Below, piece after piece: positions 10,596 to 21,622 of a stretch of 64,000 bases of DNA (its first letter is position 1; each line of letters begins with the position of its first letter). Origin of the DNA: Cadophora sp. MPI-SDFR-AT-0126 (lineage: Eukaryota; Ascomycota; Leotiomycetes; Helotiales; Ploettnerulaceae). Both the position numbers and the translations under genes were made by a program. The stretch covers positions 1,984,001 to 2,048,000 of the forward strand of contig JAGMVK010000002.1 in NCBI GenBank assembly GCA_020747065.1. Direction: 5' to 3'. Below the pieces are notes generated by a model. That model was given only the letters and a program-made list of their open reading frames with translations, was not told where the DNA came from and made no database searches.

Positions 10596-12496
10596 TCAAC
10601 CCACCCCCCAAATCCCTAGCGGATCCGCTGCTTCACTCCTCCCCTCCCTCCTCTCCTTCTGCAACCTTCTCACCCTCTTGGCCAGCGTCCCAATCCCCAA
10701 CGGCCCAATAACAGTACACAGCACAATCGCCCACGTCACCACAAGATAGATCTCCGAACTCTGGGAACTGGGCTCACCGGAGGGAGAGAATAGTCCGGTC
10801 GTTTCGGCTAGGGAAGCGATCAGGAAGCCGATCTCGCCACGGGCTGTCATTGCGGTGCCGAGCATGGCTGCTGGGTAAAGGGAGAGAGGTTTATTAACTT
10901 TCGGAGGAGTGGAGGGGCGTGATGGAGGTGCTGCGGATATGGATCTTGGGGGAGACTGGTCGGTAGGCTGTGATTCTGGTGCTGTGTCCTCTGCCTTCTT
11001 GCTTGTAGCTTCCTGGCTCAGCTCTGTTCCCTGTTGTCCTGCTCCTACGTCGTCCTTCGACTTTCCTTTCGAGCTCCCCATACACGACGCCGGAAACCTA
11101 AGAATGGAACGAAGCACCTTTGGTACGTGTAGTTTTAGCGACGATATATCGAGGCGAACGAGCCATAAGCCGGTGACGAGTTTGGCGAAGAGCATGAGGA
11201 TCGTGTAAACTATTCCCCGCCAGACGATTGGGCCTTTGAACATGTCTGTTATGGGTATGGCGAAGCCGATTGATGCCTTGCCTGTGTTAGTTGAGACTGG
11301 ATAGATATGATGAAGTAGTAACTTACGAAGAAGAAGGGCTTTAGAATTCGCTGAAGAGTGGATTTGTAGTATGTGTGAAATACTGCTGCTCCAGTTGATG
11401 CAACTGAATAGTTGGATTGGTCAGAAGGCGTGGCTTCAGTTCTGTTTGAGCTCCCAGCTAACTGGCCTTGCGCTGGAGCGTCACCTGGTGCGGGTGCAGT
11501 AATGGAGTCATCTTGCTGCGAGCTTGATGGTGTAGTAGTTTTCACCCCAGCCTCAACATGTGGGACCTCGCTATCCCACCAGCTAACAGAAGCTCCAGCA
11601 AGGTACGACGCAAACAAATTCGAAGTACCAGCATGTGTAGCACCAGTGACAAGCCCAAGAAGAATAAGCGTATGAACAATGAACGCTGTATACGTCCCCA
11701 GGAGTATTTTGTTAAGCATGCCTCCTGGGTTTGATCCGCGGATCCCATTCAACAGACCGGTTAAGGGCAACGCAACGAATCGACACAGCAAGGGAACGGC
11801 AATAGCAAGACCCACGCTGACAGCCAGTGGCCTCACGACCGTAACAGCACCAAAGGAATCCTTTGACTCTCCTAGATTAGAGATAACCTGCACCATAACC
11901 AACCCGACAACATCATCCATCATGGCCGCACTACTCAGCACAGTCCCGAGCCTCGTGTTCGACAATCCACTCGTGCTCAGGATAGTAAACGTAGTGCCTA
12001 GACTTGTAGAGCACAGTGCGGCTCCGGCAGCGAAGGCCTGGAGTGGCGTTGCGTTGGAAAGGGATTGCAGGATGAAGGAGAGCGCCATGGGGAAGCTGAT
12101 TCCAGTTATTGCTACGGCGGTTGAGAGGAAGAGGTTGGCTTTTAGGGAGCGGAAATTTGTGTCGAGTCCTCCTAAGTTCAAGGTTGAGTATTCCATTATC
12201 ATATAGAAGAGAAGGTGTTATCCTGTACCTTCATAAACAAGCAGAATTAACCCCAAATATCCCAACTGAACAATAACATGCTCCGTTTCTAAGGAGAGCC
12301 ATTTTGCACCAGGTGTGCCCCACGCTACACCCACGAACACTTGGCCCAGTAGACCACAGAATATCAACTGATCGAAGACGGTGTTGATGATGTTAAGTAA
12401 GAGAAGTAGCGAAGTTTGGGTGAGGATTGTCACGATTCCTGGCTCGTGGTAGGGAAGGAATGAAGTGGGGGTTGGGGTGGTTGGGATGGTTGACAT
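10596..12496 (-). CDS. Cation/proton antiporter, CPA (Na_H_Exchanger) family
   Basis: This membrane antiporter exchanges K+ or Na+ for H+. Exons: 12229-12496, 11327-12171 and 10596-11276, for 597 aa. The protein has multiple hydrophobic segments. AALCSTSLGTTFTIL and the SSAAMMDDVVGLVMVQV segment with its paired acidic residues match the ion-binding core of KefB/CPA2-type exchangers. A conserved C-terminal block reads MTARGEIGFLIASLAE. Two polar, Ser/Pro/Gln-rich loops interrupt the core (about residues 290-345 and 420-480) and look cytoplasmic. The third exon joins at a CAAG acceptor at 11277, giving KPFFFASIGFAIPI; using the nearer CACAG would break frame. A K+/H+ or Na+/H+ role is inferred from the family, and the subcellular location is not evident. 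The gene converges with the permease. Confidence 0.87.
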
Positions 12497-13314
12497 GATC
12501 TCTGTCTTTACATAGACAAGTACAGTACAAATACAATATCAGGGATCCATCTGAGTGATAGAGATACGGATGCGACGTCCTCATAAAACTTGGTGGTCGA
12601 CTGTTGTTGACAACTCGGTTGTGGAAGTCGAAGAGCAAGCTCTTCAAACAACCTCGCCAGGATCAACGTGACATCATTCCTCGCTTGAGGGGTCCCAGCC
12701 CCTATTTTCAGATGGCTAGGGAGCAATGAAGCGACCGAATGCCCAGGCCGGGAGTGAGTGTCGCTAAATGCACAGGCTTTAAATCACTGTAGGCGCCCAC
12801 GGCGTCAGTAGTGCTGGTACCTTTCAGAGACCCGCAGCACTCATGCCTTGCAACCAACCTTAGTGCTCGCAATTCCAAGACCATCAGTCTTATAATTTCC
12901 AAGCACGCTCTAAGAATCACAAAGGCTTGGAAACATACGTTAGGTCATCTTCCGATTATATTAAGCAGTTCGCAGACACCTGCACCTGGACAAATTCCCT
13001 TCTTCCTCCATGTCCAACCAACCAACCCATGACAAGCCTTTCTCGTTCCGGTCTCGATGGCCAGCTTCCTAGCATACATCCTCTCCTAACCTACAAGTAT
13101 AGCCGACAAGATCCCACAATATCCGTAGGCAGTCTTCCCGTATGATCATACAGTACCACACAAAACCTACGCTGTGCATCATCCCAAGGCGTACAGTACC
13201 CATCCATAACCCAGCCTGAAGCACACAGTACAACCCATCTGACCTATCGTACCATACGTACCACCATACTCGGGCTTCTCGCATTACGTCCCACAAAAGA
13301 AATACAAATACAAA
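12497..13314. other. Intergenic region upstream of the antiporter
   Basis: This 818-bp stretch lies between the antiporter start codon and the 3' end of the Arg/Ser-rich gene. Only short frames of 70-85 codons with no family resemblance occur on either strand. It presumably holds the antiporter promoter. Confidence 0.45.
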
Positions 13315-14018
13315 TCAATACCTCCTCCCGTCCACGAAACTCCCACGATTCCCATCCTCCCTCCCCACAAACCTCCGGGATTCTCTAGGAGGCCTTTCAT
13401 CAAGCTCCTCTGTAACGACGATTTCTTCATAATCCCTCTCCCTATCTCGCTCTCTTTCCCTCTCAGGCATCCTGCTCGGTGCCCTACTAGGAGCTCTGCT
13501 TGGAGCTCTACTCGGAGCACGACTAGGCGCTCTACTCTCCCTCCTCTTCTCAACAAACACTTCGTCGTCCCTTCCTCTGAACCCTCCCTTCTCCCTCTCT
13601 CTCAATCTCTCCCTAACTTCCCTCTCATCCACATCTACGAGGCTATCCTCACTAACACTCGCACTATACGCCACAGAAACAGGTCTTCTCACCACTTTCT
13701 CTCCTCTAACACTCCCCCTCTCCCTCTCAATACGCACACTCGCCGGTCTCGCCCTCACCCTTTGTTTTTCATCAACAAGCCTATAAGTATCCAAATCTTC
13801 GCTGCCCGAAATAGTAACCGGTCGCTCCTTCCTCCGTCGTCGCCTCTCGATTCCAGTTCCGGTGCCACCATTGCTACTTCGAGTTTGGCTGCTACGGATT
13901 GGAGGTGCCGATTTATCCTCCACCAGATCGCCCTCTATGTCGTATTGGCCGTGGTCGTAATCGTCGTCTGGACGGCTGCGGCGTTTTCGTCGTCGGAAAC
14001 GCTTGTAGAATTTGCGGC
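13315..14018 (-). CDS. Arg/Ser-rich low-complexity protein with APSR repeats; first exon not resolved
   Basis: A long exon ends in a stop at 13315 and begins after a good acceptor at 14019-14020 (CCCCTCCAG, preceded by the branch-like CGCTAACA). It encodes about 234 residues. It starts with a very basic stretch (RKFYKRFRRRKRR), followed by an acidic patch (PDDDYDHGQYD). The rest is charged and disordered, with five APSR repeats and a Glu/Arg tract (ERERERDRERDYEE). No in-frame ATG occurs before the repeats. The exon needs one leading nucleotide from an upstream coding exon, but none of the ATGs between here and the DUF2235 stop codon gives a compatible splice. Either the first exon is tiny or distant, or the gene is damaged. 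No domain is recognised; the basic and RS-like content hints at nucleic-acid or membrane association, which is speculation. Confidence 0.55.
13471..13530 (-). repeat. Five 12-nt tandem repeats coding APSR
   Basis: Five consecutive 12-nt units encode Ala-Pro-Ser-Arg. The units differ at synonymous positions, so the protein repeat is better conserved than the DNA, which suggests selection on the peptide or an old expansion. Confidence 0.85.
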
Positions 14019-14249
14019 CTGGAGGGGAATAAATGTTAGCGAGTGATCAAGGTTGGGCTGTTCGTTCGTGGGCAGCACTCCGGTCAACAACAACGAAATG
14101 GACTTTGTCTTTGATAAGAGAGAGGTTGAAACTAGAGCTATAAGAGATAGCACATTATGAGCCAGGTGACCATGCCCTTGTAGAGCATCTGCGGTATGGG
14201 TGGGGGAAGGATATTATAGCAGTGTAAGATAAGAAGTGTCCATCGACGG

Positions 14250-16331
14250 TTAGTCTGTGTGCTCCGGGGCTCTGACAGTAACGAGGGAGGGTTCGTCGCC
14301 AGTGACCAGCCTCAGCATTTCCTTACCTTTGTTTAGCAAGAGAAGCTTGCGCTCATAGGGTCCGAGAGTTTCCTCTACCATATATCTCTCAATCGGTGCG
14401 TCTTCCTCTGGGCCAATGTATTCCCACACCCAGCGGAGCTCTCTTGGGCCAGGACCCTGTCAGATGTTAGATAGTTCGGAGAAGTTTCCAGATGTTATAC
14501 CTCAGGCCCAGGAGCTCCAGGACCCCAAGTTGCGTTGTAAGGAATGGGATCGTGGACTTTGAGGGGGATCTGTCGAAGTCTCCAGTTTTTATTCAGCGCT
14601 TGAGGATCATACAGTCCCTTGTCATCGAGACCTAGTCCATCAAGCTCGAGACGAATACGGACACAGCTGTGAATGCGCTCATTTGTATCTCGCATGGGGA
14701 CATCAGTGAGGAGGCCAGTGTCGGGGTCTGCTCGCATATTGAGGCCTGGGGTTCGCCAGGCTGTTCCACTCAGGTGCCAGAAACTAGTCTTCGAATCCCA
14801 AATCTTGCCGAGACCCCAGGGACGAACGGGCTTATGCTTCTCGTAGATTGGGTCTACTGCCCATTGTGGCGTCCGGGAGATCATACTCGAGAGCTTGGCT
14901 TGCTGTTTTGGAGGGTTCTCGTAGTAACGGACATTCTGGATGAAAACCTTGTCAATGTATTCGTCCTGAAACGCTATTCCAATGGATGCAAGCTGGTCCA
15001 TCATCCTACATACTGTAAGTAATTGTGTGTGTTGAGGGTCGGAATAAGTACCAAGCCAGGGTAATATTCGCAATCTCCTGATCATCGTAACCTCCTCCGA
15101 CATTAGAATGGGCTCCAGGAAACCAGACTTGACGTAAGTCAACTGTTGTTTGGTGTGAATCTGCTCTCTCCCAGACAGCTGCCTTGAATGGCGATCGACG
15201 TTCATCAAGAGCCAGAGCTTGGAAAGCATGTCTGATGTTTCCCGAGAGATTGGTGTCGAAGAACTTGTACTCAATTGTTGAATGAGGAAGACCAAGTTTG
15301 GCAAAGAGTGAGATATTTGGTATACCAAGAGACCCGACAGTATCCCAGACTGCGACTGCATGGACCATAATTCCGTTACCATTGGGATCGCGGACTCTGG
15401 TGAAGCCGTCCTAAATTATTAGTCGCGAAACAGATGCCAGGACAGAAGACCAACCCTCTCTAGTCTTTGCTTGTATTCATGAACAGCGTTGGGTCCGGAT
15501 GGCTTATTAGAAAACGGGATGTCGGGAAAGATGTCTCGATATTTCTCGTTCTTGAAATTTTGCTGGTCTTTGAAGATGGGGTAGAAATCGTTCATTCCGG
15601 TACGGGTCAGAAGTCCGATATCTCTGATCATGCTGGCCACGCTGCGGACAGTGAAAGCTCCTCGACTGAAGCCAATGAGAACAATCTCATCTCCTGGTGT
15701 GTAATTGGCTGCGATAAAACTGTAAACTTCACGAATGTTCTTCACCAAAGTTAGCATGGCGCAGCAGTATATGTTTGAATACAAACCTCGGAAATTCCAA
15801 TTCCAAGTAGACCTCCTGTAAGCATGTCCACCTTGCTGGAACCCGTTCCCACTCCAGAGTGGTAGAAAATGATTTGAGGAATGCCATCGAGCCCGATTCT
15901 TCTGAGAGCTCGACTGATCCTAGTAACGTTCGAAGGAACTTGAAGGACACCGGTTGGCTGGTATGGAATCAAGGTTGGTTTCTTGAATCCGTCATCGCTG
16001 GATGAGTCAGTAAGAGGTACCAGATGGCAATATGGAGTTGATGATCAAAGCTGGATCCCGTTTGTAAAGCAGCGTGAGAATTTCTGGCGCATTGACAGGA
16101 ATTGCGTGTTTCAAGGCAATGAGAATTGGCAATGATATATGCATGTACACACCTGTCCATCCACTAGAAATCTAGTCAGCCAACCTGCTATAAGTTTTGA
16201 AGGGAAATAAGCTATTAAGCAAAGGGTTCAAGAGCTACCAGGTGCCCCAGAAGCGAAAGAAATACGGAGTTCGATACACTTACAGTACCATCGCAGCAGA
16301 TTACCAGACGTTTAATTGTGTTGGTAGCCAT
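14250..16331 (-). CDS. DUF2235 alpha/beta hydrolase-like protein
   Basis: The protein belongs to the DUF2235 family, whose fold is shared with Tle1-type phospholipase effectors of bacteria. The native substrate of fungal members is unknown. Exons: 16284-16331, 16153-16163, 15787-15997, 15455-15739, 15052-15410, 14501-15005 and 14250-14456, for 541 aa. The N-terminal signature RLVICCDGTWMDSDDG is assembled across an 11-nt exon. Next come VPSNVTRISRAL, FYHSGVGTGSSKVD, the nucleophile elbow IGFSRGAFTVRS (GxSxG), AVWDTVGSLG, and WFPGAHSNVGGGY, which carries the likely catalytic His. The C-terminal 190 residues are less conserved (WHLSGTAWRTPG; WVWEYIGPEEDAPIERY). No signal peptide is visible, so it is probably intracellular. 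All seven exons keep frame, which supports the model. Confidence 0.9.
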
Positions 16332-18008
16332 AACTGTGGTCCAAGGTGATTAAATCCCAGGGAGAGAAGAAAATGAGTGTGAAAAAAATTATAAATTGCA
16401 CGATTCGTCGTGTAAGGCTCTATGTGTACGAATCACAGCCTCACGAAATAAAGGTTCAAGAGACGTGGTCAAGGTTCCGACTCCCGGTCAGCTGCTGCAG
16501 TGACTGATGTTGTTCAAGTTCTGGCGGGATGCCTCGCTTTAGGGAAGGTGCAGCCATGCTCTTCTGTCCATTTCCTCGTAGAATGTTTGATCGATTTTGT
16601 AATGGTCGCCGGGCGTGACCATGACTTTCCAGTTGTGTAAGGTAGCCTCAGCACGAAACTGCGAGGGAATGGTGAGGTAACTCGAGCCGGGCTAGATAAA
16701 GATGGGCTGATGAAGTTGATCAGACGAACGAACGAGTTTACGTAAGACAGGCTGACAATTGTGAGAATAACAATACGATACCAGACGTGTGTAGAATTTG
16801 AACAGAGGAACGTTTTGTCCGAGGCTGAGGCTGAAAAGAAAATCTCGTGTGGATTTGGTTAATCTTACTCCAGCCTTACGGAGGAGGTTGGGGGTGTCTT
16901 GAATGCTGGGCAGCAATGATTGGGCACATATCAACATCCCATCCCGGTCTTGATTGGACACGAAAGCAACACGACCCATTTCGTCCCTTGTCACTCGACC
17001 TTTTGCCTTTCCGAAATGGACTCCTTCTGCCACTCATGTCTCCAAATGAAGAGCGTTCACATCGTGGTGTTGATACGACCGCGACTCGAAATGCGAGTGC
17101 ACTGTGTTCCGCGAGGACATTTAGCCGTTAAGTACCTGCTGTTCGTGCGGATATGACAGCTACGCAACATGGCATAGTGAAGTGTAATCCGTTGCGCAGC
17201 TTGTAGCCACCTCGACCAAATTGATAGCAAAAAAAGAACGGCTTGCTTGGGGCAGGGTTGACAGCTTCAATGTCCCCGGGCCATCCCAAGAGCTTGATTC
17301 TTGTGCCGTCCGAGATCTCGGCGCAAATAGTCAAAACTCCATGATTGATCTCGATCCAGCTACACCTTACCGATGCTTGATGGGACTTTGCCAGTAACTA
17401 CTTAGTTATTGCTTGGAGATTGTGGAAAGACCAGACGATAGAACGGCAGAATAATGAGTTTCTGGCGTAGCATGGAGGTATGAAGAAAGGTGGTACAGAA
17501 GGGAAGGAAAAGAATAAACTGGACGGAAAGAGGAAACCAGGAAATGGCCCTTGTCTTATAAAGTTTGCTTATTGAAGCTAGGTTGTTGACATTATTCAAA
17601 GTTGAGTTTCTGTTCCAAGGTTTTGCTCCCTTGCTTCCTCCCTTTCCGGCAAATGGACCGTGCCCTGCTTGGAGCTTGAGCTTGAGCTTGAGCTTGATGA
17701 ACATGGACCCCAGCGACGTCTCAAGCTGCTCTCGTCAACAATTCCTCAATGTCAATAGCAGCAGCTCTCGCACATCCTCCAGCCCAAATCTCTCAAAGAT
17801 TACAGCAAATATGCAGCCCAGGAAACCTCCCGCCCAATCCCCCCTCGCATTTCTGTCTTATCTCCAGGTCACCCGACAGAAGCCGATGGGATAGGTAGGA
17901 TGCGAAGTAAGCGTGGGGTAATTCCAACTTGAAGCATGTCTTCGTCCTACACTCCCCTCAAAAGGGTTTCTCTCACATACCCAAAATGGCGACCACGAAC
18001 AATTCACC
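16332..18008. other. Large intergenic region
   Basis: About 1.7 kb separate divergent genes (the DUF2235 hydrolase on minus, the APH-like kinase on plus). Frames of 90-113 codons occur on both strands (for example 16692-17033 minus and 17565-17894 plus), but they overlap each other and resemble no family. A (GAGCTT)4 repeat lies at 17672-17695. No RNA gene is recognised. Confidence 0.45.
17672..17695. repeat. (GAGCTT)4 hexanucleotide repeat
   Basis: Four perfect copies of GAGCTT stand in tandem in the upstream region of the APH-like kinase. A shorter GAGCTTGAGCTT copy occurs at about 7551-7563 in another promoter region. It is a simple microsatellite with no known role. Confidence 0.9.
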
Positions 18009-19049
18009 ATGTCTGATGGGCAAGACTCGGCTCTGCAATCGATCAATAAGTTCTTCCTCCGTATCGGTTTGACGGTCCAAGACCAACTCGACTGCTATTC
18101 CCTCATCCAGAAGCTCTACCCGAACACGTATATTTCACCGGCATCATGTCAGGGTTACTGCTCAATGACCGTGTTCGTTGGCGATGACATAGTCATACAG
18201 TTTCGTCCTCCGAACTATCGGTTGAATATACGCATCACTTCGGCGGCGCGAGACGTTTACGGCAGATTTGCTCCCTGCACGGAGGACATTGCTACACTTC
18301 CAGCGTCGGGTTTATTGGTTTATAAAATGGAGAGGATTGGAGGCATATCTCTCAAGGATCTGCGCGTAAGCAGCAACATTGTTGAGAGGCCAACCTATAG
18401 CCAGGCAAGGCTGTGTAGAGATTTCGCAGTCTTTCTTTCAAAATCCTGGCATCGAGGTACGGCCGACCATGTGCCGCTTGGGAGAGTAGGAAGAAGCATC
18501 CGCGTACGCGTTGAGGCTCTATGCGAGGACATGCCGGCTCGATTCCGGGCCAATGCGCGGCACGTACTCGCAAACTTACAACGCATCGAAGCACTGCCTT
18601 GGGTGTTGACGCACGGCGACATCGTAGCTGCGAACATCATGGTAGATCCATCATCTGGAGCACTCGCCGGCCTCGTAGACTGGGCTGAAGCGGAAACACT
18701 TCCATTTGGGGTCTGCCTATATGGTCTTGAAGAGATGCTCGGAGAAATGACAGCGACTGGATTTCAATACGGGCCTGATGCTGAAAATCTGAGAGCTATA
18801 TTCTGGGACGAGCTGAGGAGACACATACCTGCTTTGGGACAAAGTCATGTCCTGGAAGCTGTCAACCTTGCGAGAGATCTTGGAGTTTTGCTTTGGCATG
18901 GAATTGCCTTTGATGATGGTGCAATTGACCGAGTGGTACAAGAAGGTCGTGATGTTGAAGAGCTCTACAAGCTGGAAGCATTCCTCAACCCGGAGGCTTG
19001 CCCAAAGCTGGAAGAGCCAAGTCTCGGAGGAAGTTGCCCGAAGTTGTGA
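18009..19049 (+). CDS. Aminoglycoside phosphotransferase (APH)-family kinase-like protein
   Basis: This single-exon gene of 346 aa begins at an ATG in a good context (CACCATGTC). It carries the C-lobe signature of APH/choline-kinase-like proteins. The catalytic loop is THGDIVAANIMVD (about residues 204-216), with the catalytic Asp and metal-binding Asn. The metal-binding segment is LAGLVDWAEAETLPFG (about residues 221-236). The N-lobe is recognisable by FVGDDIVIQFR. Fungi encode many such proteins; their substrates are mostly unknown and they are not necessarily linked to antibiotic resistance. The C-terminus ends in a Cys/Pro/Leu-containing tail with a near-repeat, PEACPKLEEP and GGSCPKL. 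There is no signal peptide or membrane segment, so it is probably cytosolic. Confidence 0.85.
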   Translation: MSDGQDSALQSINKFFLRIGLTVQDQLDCYSLIQKLYPNTYISPASCQGYCSMTVFVGDDIVIQFRPPNYRLNIRITSAARDVYGRFAPCTEDIATLPASGLLVYKMERIGGISLKDLRVSSNIVERPTYSQARLCRDFAVFLSKSWHRGTADHVPLGRVGRSIRVRVEALCEDMPARFRANARHVLANLQRIEALPWVLTHGDIVAANIMVDPSSGALAGLVDWAEAETLPFGVCLYGLEEMLGEMTATGFQYGPDAENLRAIFWDELRRHIPALGQSHVLEAVNLARDLGVLLWHGIAFDDGAIDRVVQEGRDVEELYKLEAFLNPEACPKLEEPSLGGSCPKL

Positions 19050-19942
19050 ATTCCTTTGCTCCATACCGATGTCCAACTCAATTGCCTCGTCCTTTTTGGA
19101 AACCTTCCAACGCCTAGCATGAACCACAAACTCCCTCACCTCATCTCCAAGCATGTCTTCAATCCACCTCAAAAGCTATGACTGGCGTACCTCACCACCC
19201 CACATATCTTCCATATCGCAGCAGGTGGACTTGGTGGTGGACTGTGCGGCGAGCTACGACTGCATGTTCATGGCTGTGGCACTGCGGCTGTGGGATGTAG
19301 ATTCGACGCTCGAGAGATCGTTGATCAAGTGCGGAAGCTCTAGCAGCTATATGATGGCACTCGAGTGAGACCGGGTCAGCGGAATCACACTTGCGGATCT
19401 CTTGCTTAGCTCTCAAGGTAGGGCAGTTAAAAGTACAAGCAGTACCAAGAATTGTAGGCATGATACGAAATCCGATCCTGATCTTCGTATGTCTTGATGC
19501 TATCCTTGTCAGCCGAATGTAGTAGGCTTCTGATATTTCCAAACAGCTCGTTTGTGCCTAACCCGCTACCATTGTCTTGAAGATCTTGAACGTTTGGGGT
19601 GCGCTAGAAAAGAGACGTTCCCCCATGTTTCTCAACTTTATTTTGAAGCGGTACAATGCGTAGGATATGATTCTATTCACGATCAAAACCGATTGAGAGA
19701 TAGAAAAAAGTGTGGTTCCAGGTTCCTAAGTGATCTTTCTTTTCTCGCAATTCGTTACGTTCGACTGGGAAGGATTGCCCTACACCTTCTGGAGCAACCG
19801 TTGCTCCCATCCACGGTCGAGCGATAGGAGTATTCTGACTGGTCACCGCTCACAATGGTAGAAGCACTCAAGATGTCGAGAACACTGAGAAAATATCGGT
19901 GGTAGGCTAAACTGCAATTCCTTCGATCTACAATCTGAGATT
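19050..19942. other. Intergenic region, tail-to-tail
   Basis: About 890 bp lie between the 3' ends of the APH-like kinase and the secreted RNase. A 116-codon minus-strand frame at 19192-19542 has no recognisable features. I see no RNA gene or repeat. Confidence 0.4.
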
Positions 19943-20520
19943 CTAGCTTGTCCCAGAGCACGCAACAAAGTTATTCCCACTTGCACCAGTGTGCGTGATA
20001 GTCCCTGCTTGCTTGCATGCTGGAACTGTGATAATCACACGGTCGGCACCCGGAGAGCCTGTAGAAGGATCAGATCCGATTCCATCCTCAATGACGGCGA
20101 TGTGTTGGAGAAGATTACTTACCACCAGTGTACAATGCACCGCTTGCAAGAATTGGAAATTCCTGGTAAGGACCAGCCAGCCCTCCGAAATTGAAGCCTT
20201 CGTAGTTGTTATAGGTGTGAGGGTAGCCACCTGGCGCGGAACCAGCCTTGTAGTAAGAGCAGGCTTTCTGAGAAGCTGCGTTCACTGCTGCGGCTGAGTA
20301 CTGGATAAGATTTGTTGCATTAGTATGGCTATTTGAAGAATGTGCAATTTTACTGAGGGTAAGGTCTCAAGCTTGTGAACTATCTCAATCGGTATAAAGC
20401 ATAAGAAACCCTTACGTAGACAGAGCCACAGGTTGCAGCTGCTCGTTCTTCGAGGACGGGAACAGCACTCGAGGTAGCAAAGAGGAGCGCGAGAGGGAGG
20501 AGAGCCTTGAGTCCAAACAT
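19943..20520 (-). CDS. Secreted guanyl-specific ribonuclease, RNase N1/T1 family
   Basis: This extracellular endonuclease cleaves single-stranded RNA after guanosine. Exons: 20416-20520, 20123-20300 and 19943-20058, for 132 aa, the usual size of an RNase T1 precursor. Residues 1-18 are a signal peptide ([18 protein letters not shown]). A short pro-segment ending near EER could be a Kex2-like site. The active-site set is complete: [11 protein letters not shown] supplies the Tyr and His, YQEFPIL the general-base Glu, GADRVII the Arg, and [10 protein letters not shown] the second His. Both introns (115 and 64 nt) keep frame. I chose the start at 20518-20520 because the secretion signal begins there; an upstream in-frame Met would bury the signal. 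A nutritional or host-interaction role is possible but not shown. Confidence 0.9.
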
Positions 20521-21622
20521 GATGAGCGATTTCGCAAGCTTTTTGAGGAATTGGAACCGAACGATCTGGAGAGTTGAAGATCGCGGTCGAGAGAATTCCG
20601 CTACTCCATCAAGTACCACTGGAGGAGACGGCTTCATATACTAAGAGAAAGAAACCCCTTGGCAGCTCATCCTTTGCACTTTGACAACTTCCAAGAGGCA
20701 TTGAACGCTCTACACGACGGTTTTGGGCTGACCCTCCGACTGCACAGAACAAGCCATCTCAAGTCTTTCGGCTAATAAGTATCAACAAAACGCTCAGAAC
20801 CAACCCGTCGTCGCACAATCCGAATCCAAGCGATTATCCGAACTGCCATTCCTGGCTAGTTTTCCTCCTTTTTGACCAATGACCATCCTCGAAAAGACAC
20901 CATCAACAACGTGGGGCAAGGAGGGGCAATCGAGGGGTTGAATTTAAGCTTCACCATTATCGATCACCCTCACGATAAGATAATCACCTCCCTCGAAGCG
21001 GCAGGTGTTGCACATCTTGGCGTTGGCGTGCGAGTGCCGTTGGTGGAGAGATAAAGTTAAGAGAGACGGCTGCATGCATATCATCTGTCCATCACCACAT
21101 ACCAGGGTCGGCTCGGGGCCGCTAAGCTGATGAGGAAGCTGAAGAGCTTTAAAGAGAGATGATCTTCGATTTGTGAATTGCGCATAACGACTATTCGACG
21201 GCACTGCAAGTGTTAATCCGGTATTCGCTGCCAGATTTCGGTAGATTCCTATCCTCTACCATCGTGAAGTGTCGGATATCGCCTCCGCCACTTGGTACTT
21301 TGAACGACACTTACGAAATTGTGACAGACGCTGGAACAGAGCTGATAACAAAGACTTCGATAGTAAAGAAGGATTCCAGGTCAAAGAAGAAAATATCAGA
21401 CTTCACCAGCAGATTGGCTGCATTGGATTTCCCTGTTTGGGTTCATGACCCCTGTGTCTGATCCGACTCGTCTGCCTAAGACTTTCCATGATACATCTGT
21501 TCCGAAAGACAACTTGCTCCGGACATAACACAAAGAAGGCCTATTTTCAAATCACATCTTCGACTTTGACCCACCGATTCAACACACTCCCAATTGCTCG
21601 TCAAATCAAACCCCTCCCAAAT
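20521..21622. other. Divergent intergenic region (RNase / DUF3632)
   Basis: This 1.1-kb stretch between two divergent start codons presumably contains both promoters. An 83-codon plus-strand frame (21210-21461) is isolated, lacks splice context and resembles nothing I know. I see nothing else. Confidence 0.4.

Noticed and set aside
8155..12496. Permease and antiporter as part of a transport or metabolite gene cluster
   Set aside because: There is no backbone enzyme, transcription factor or tailoring enzyme nearby. The genes are convergent with housekeeping neighbours.
16692..17033. 113-codon minus-strand frame
   Set aside because: Competing frames overlap it on the other strand, there are no conserved motifs, and nothing suggests expression.
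18009..19049. Antibiotic-resistance gene acquired from bacteria
   Set aside because: The APH fold is widespread in fungi as divergent kinase-like proteins. Nothing in codon use or flanks indicates transfer, and specificity cannot be read.
19943..20520. Ribotoxin of the alpha-sarcin type
   Set aside because: Length (132 aa) and motif spacing match plain RNase T1, without the long loops that ribotoxins carry.
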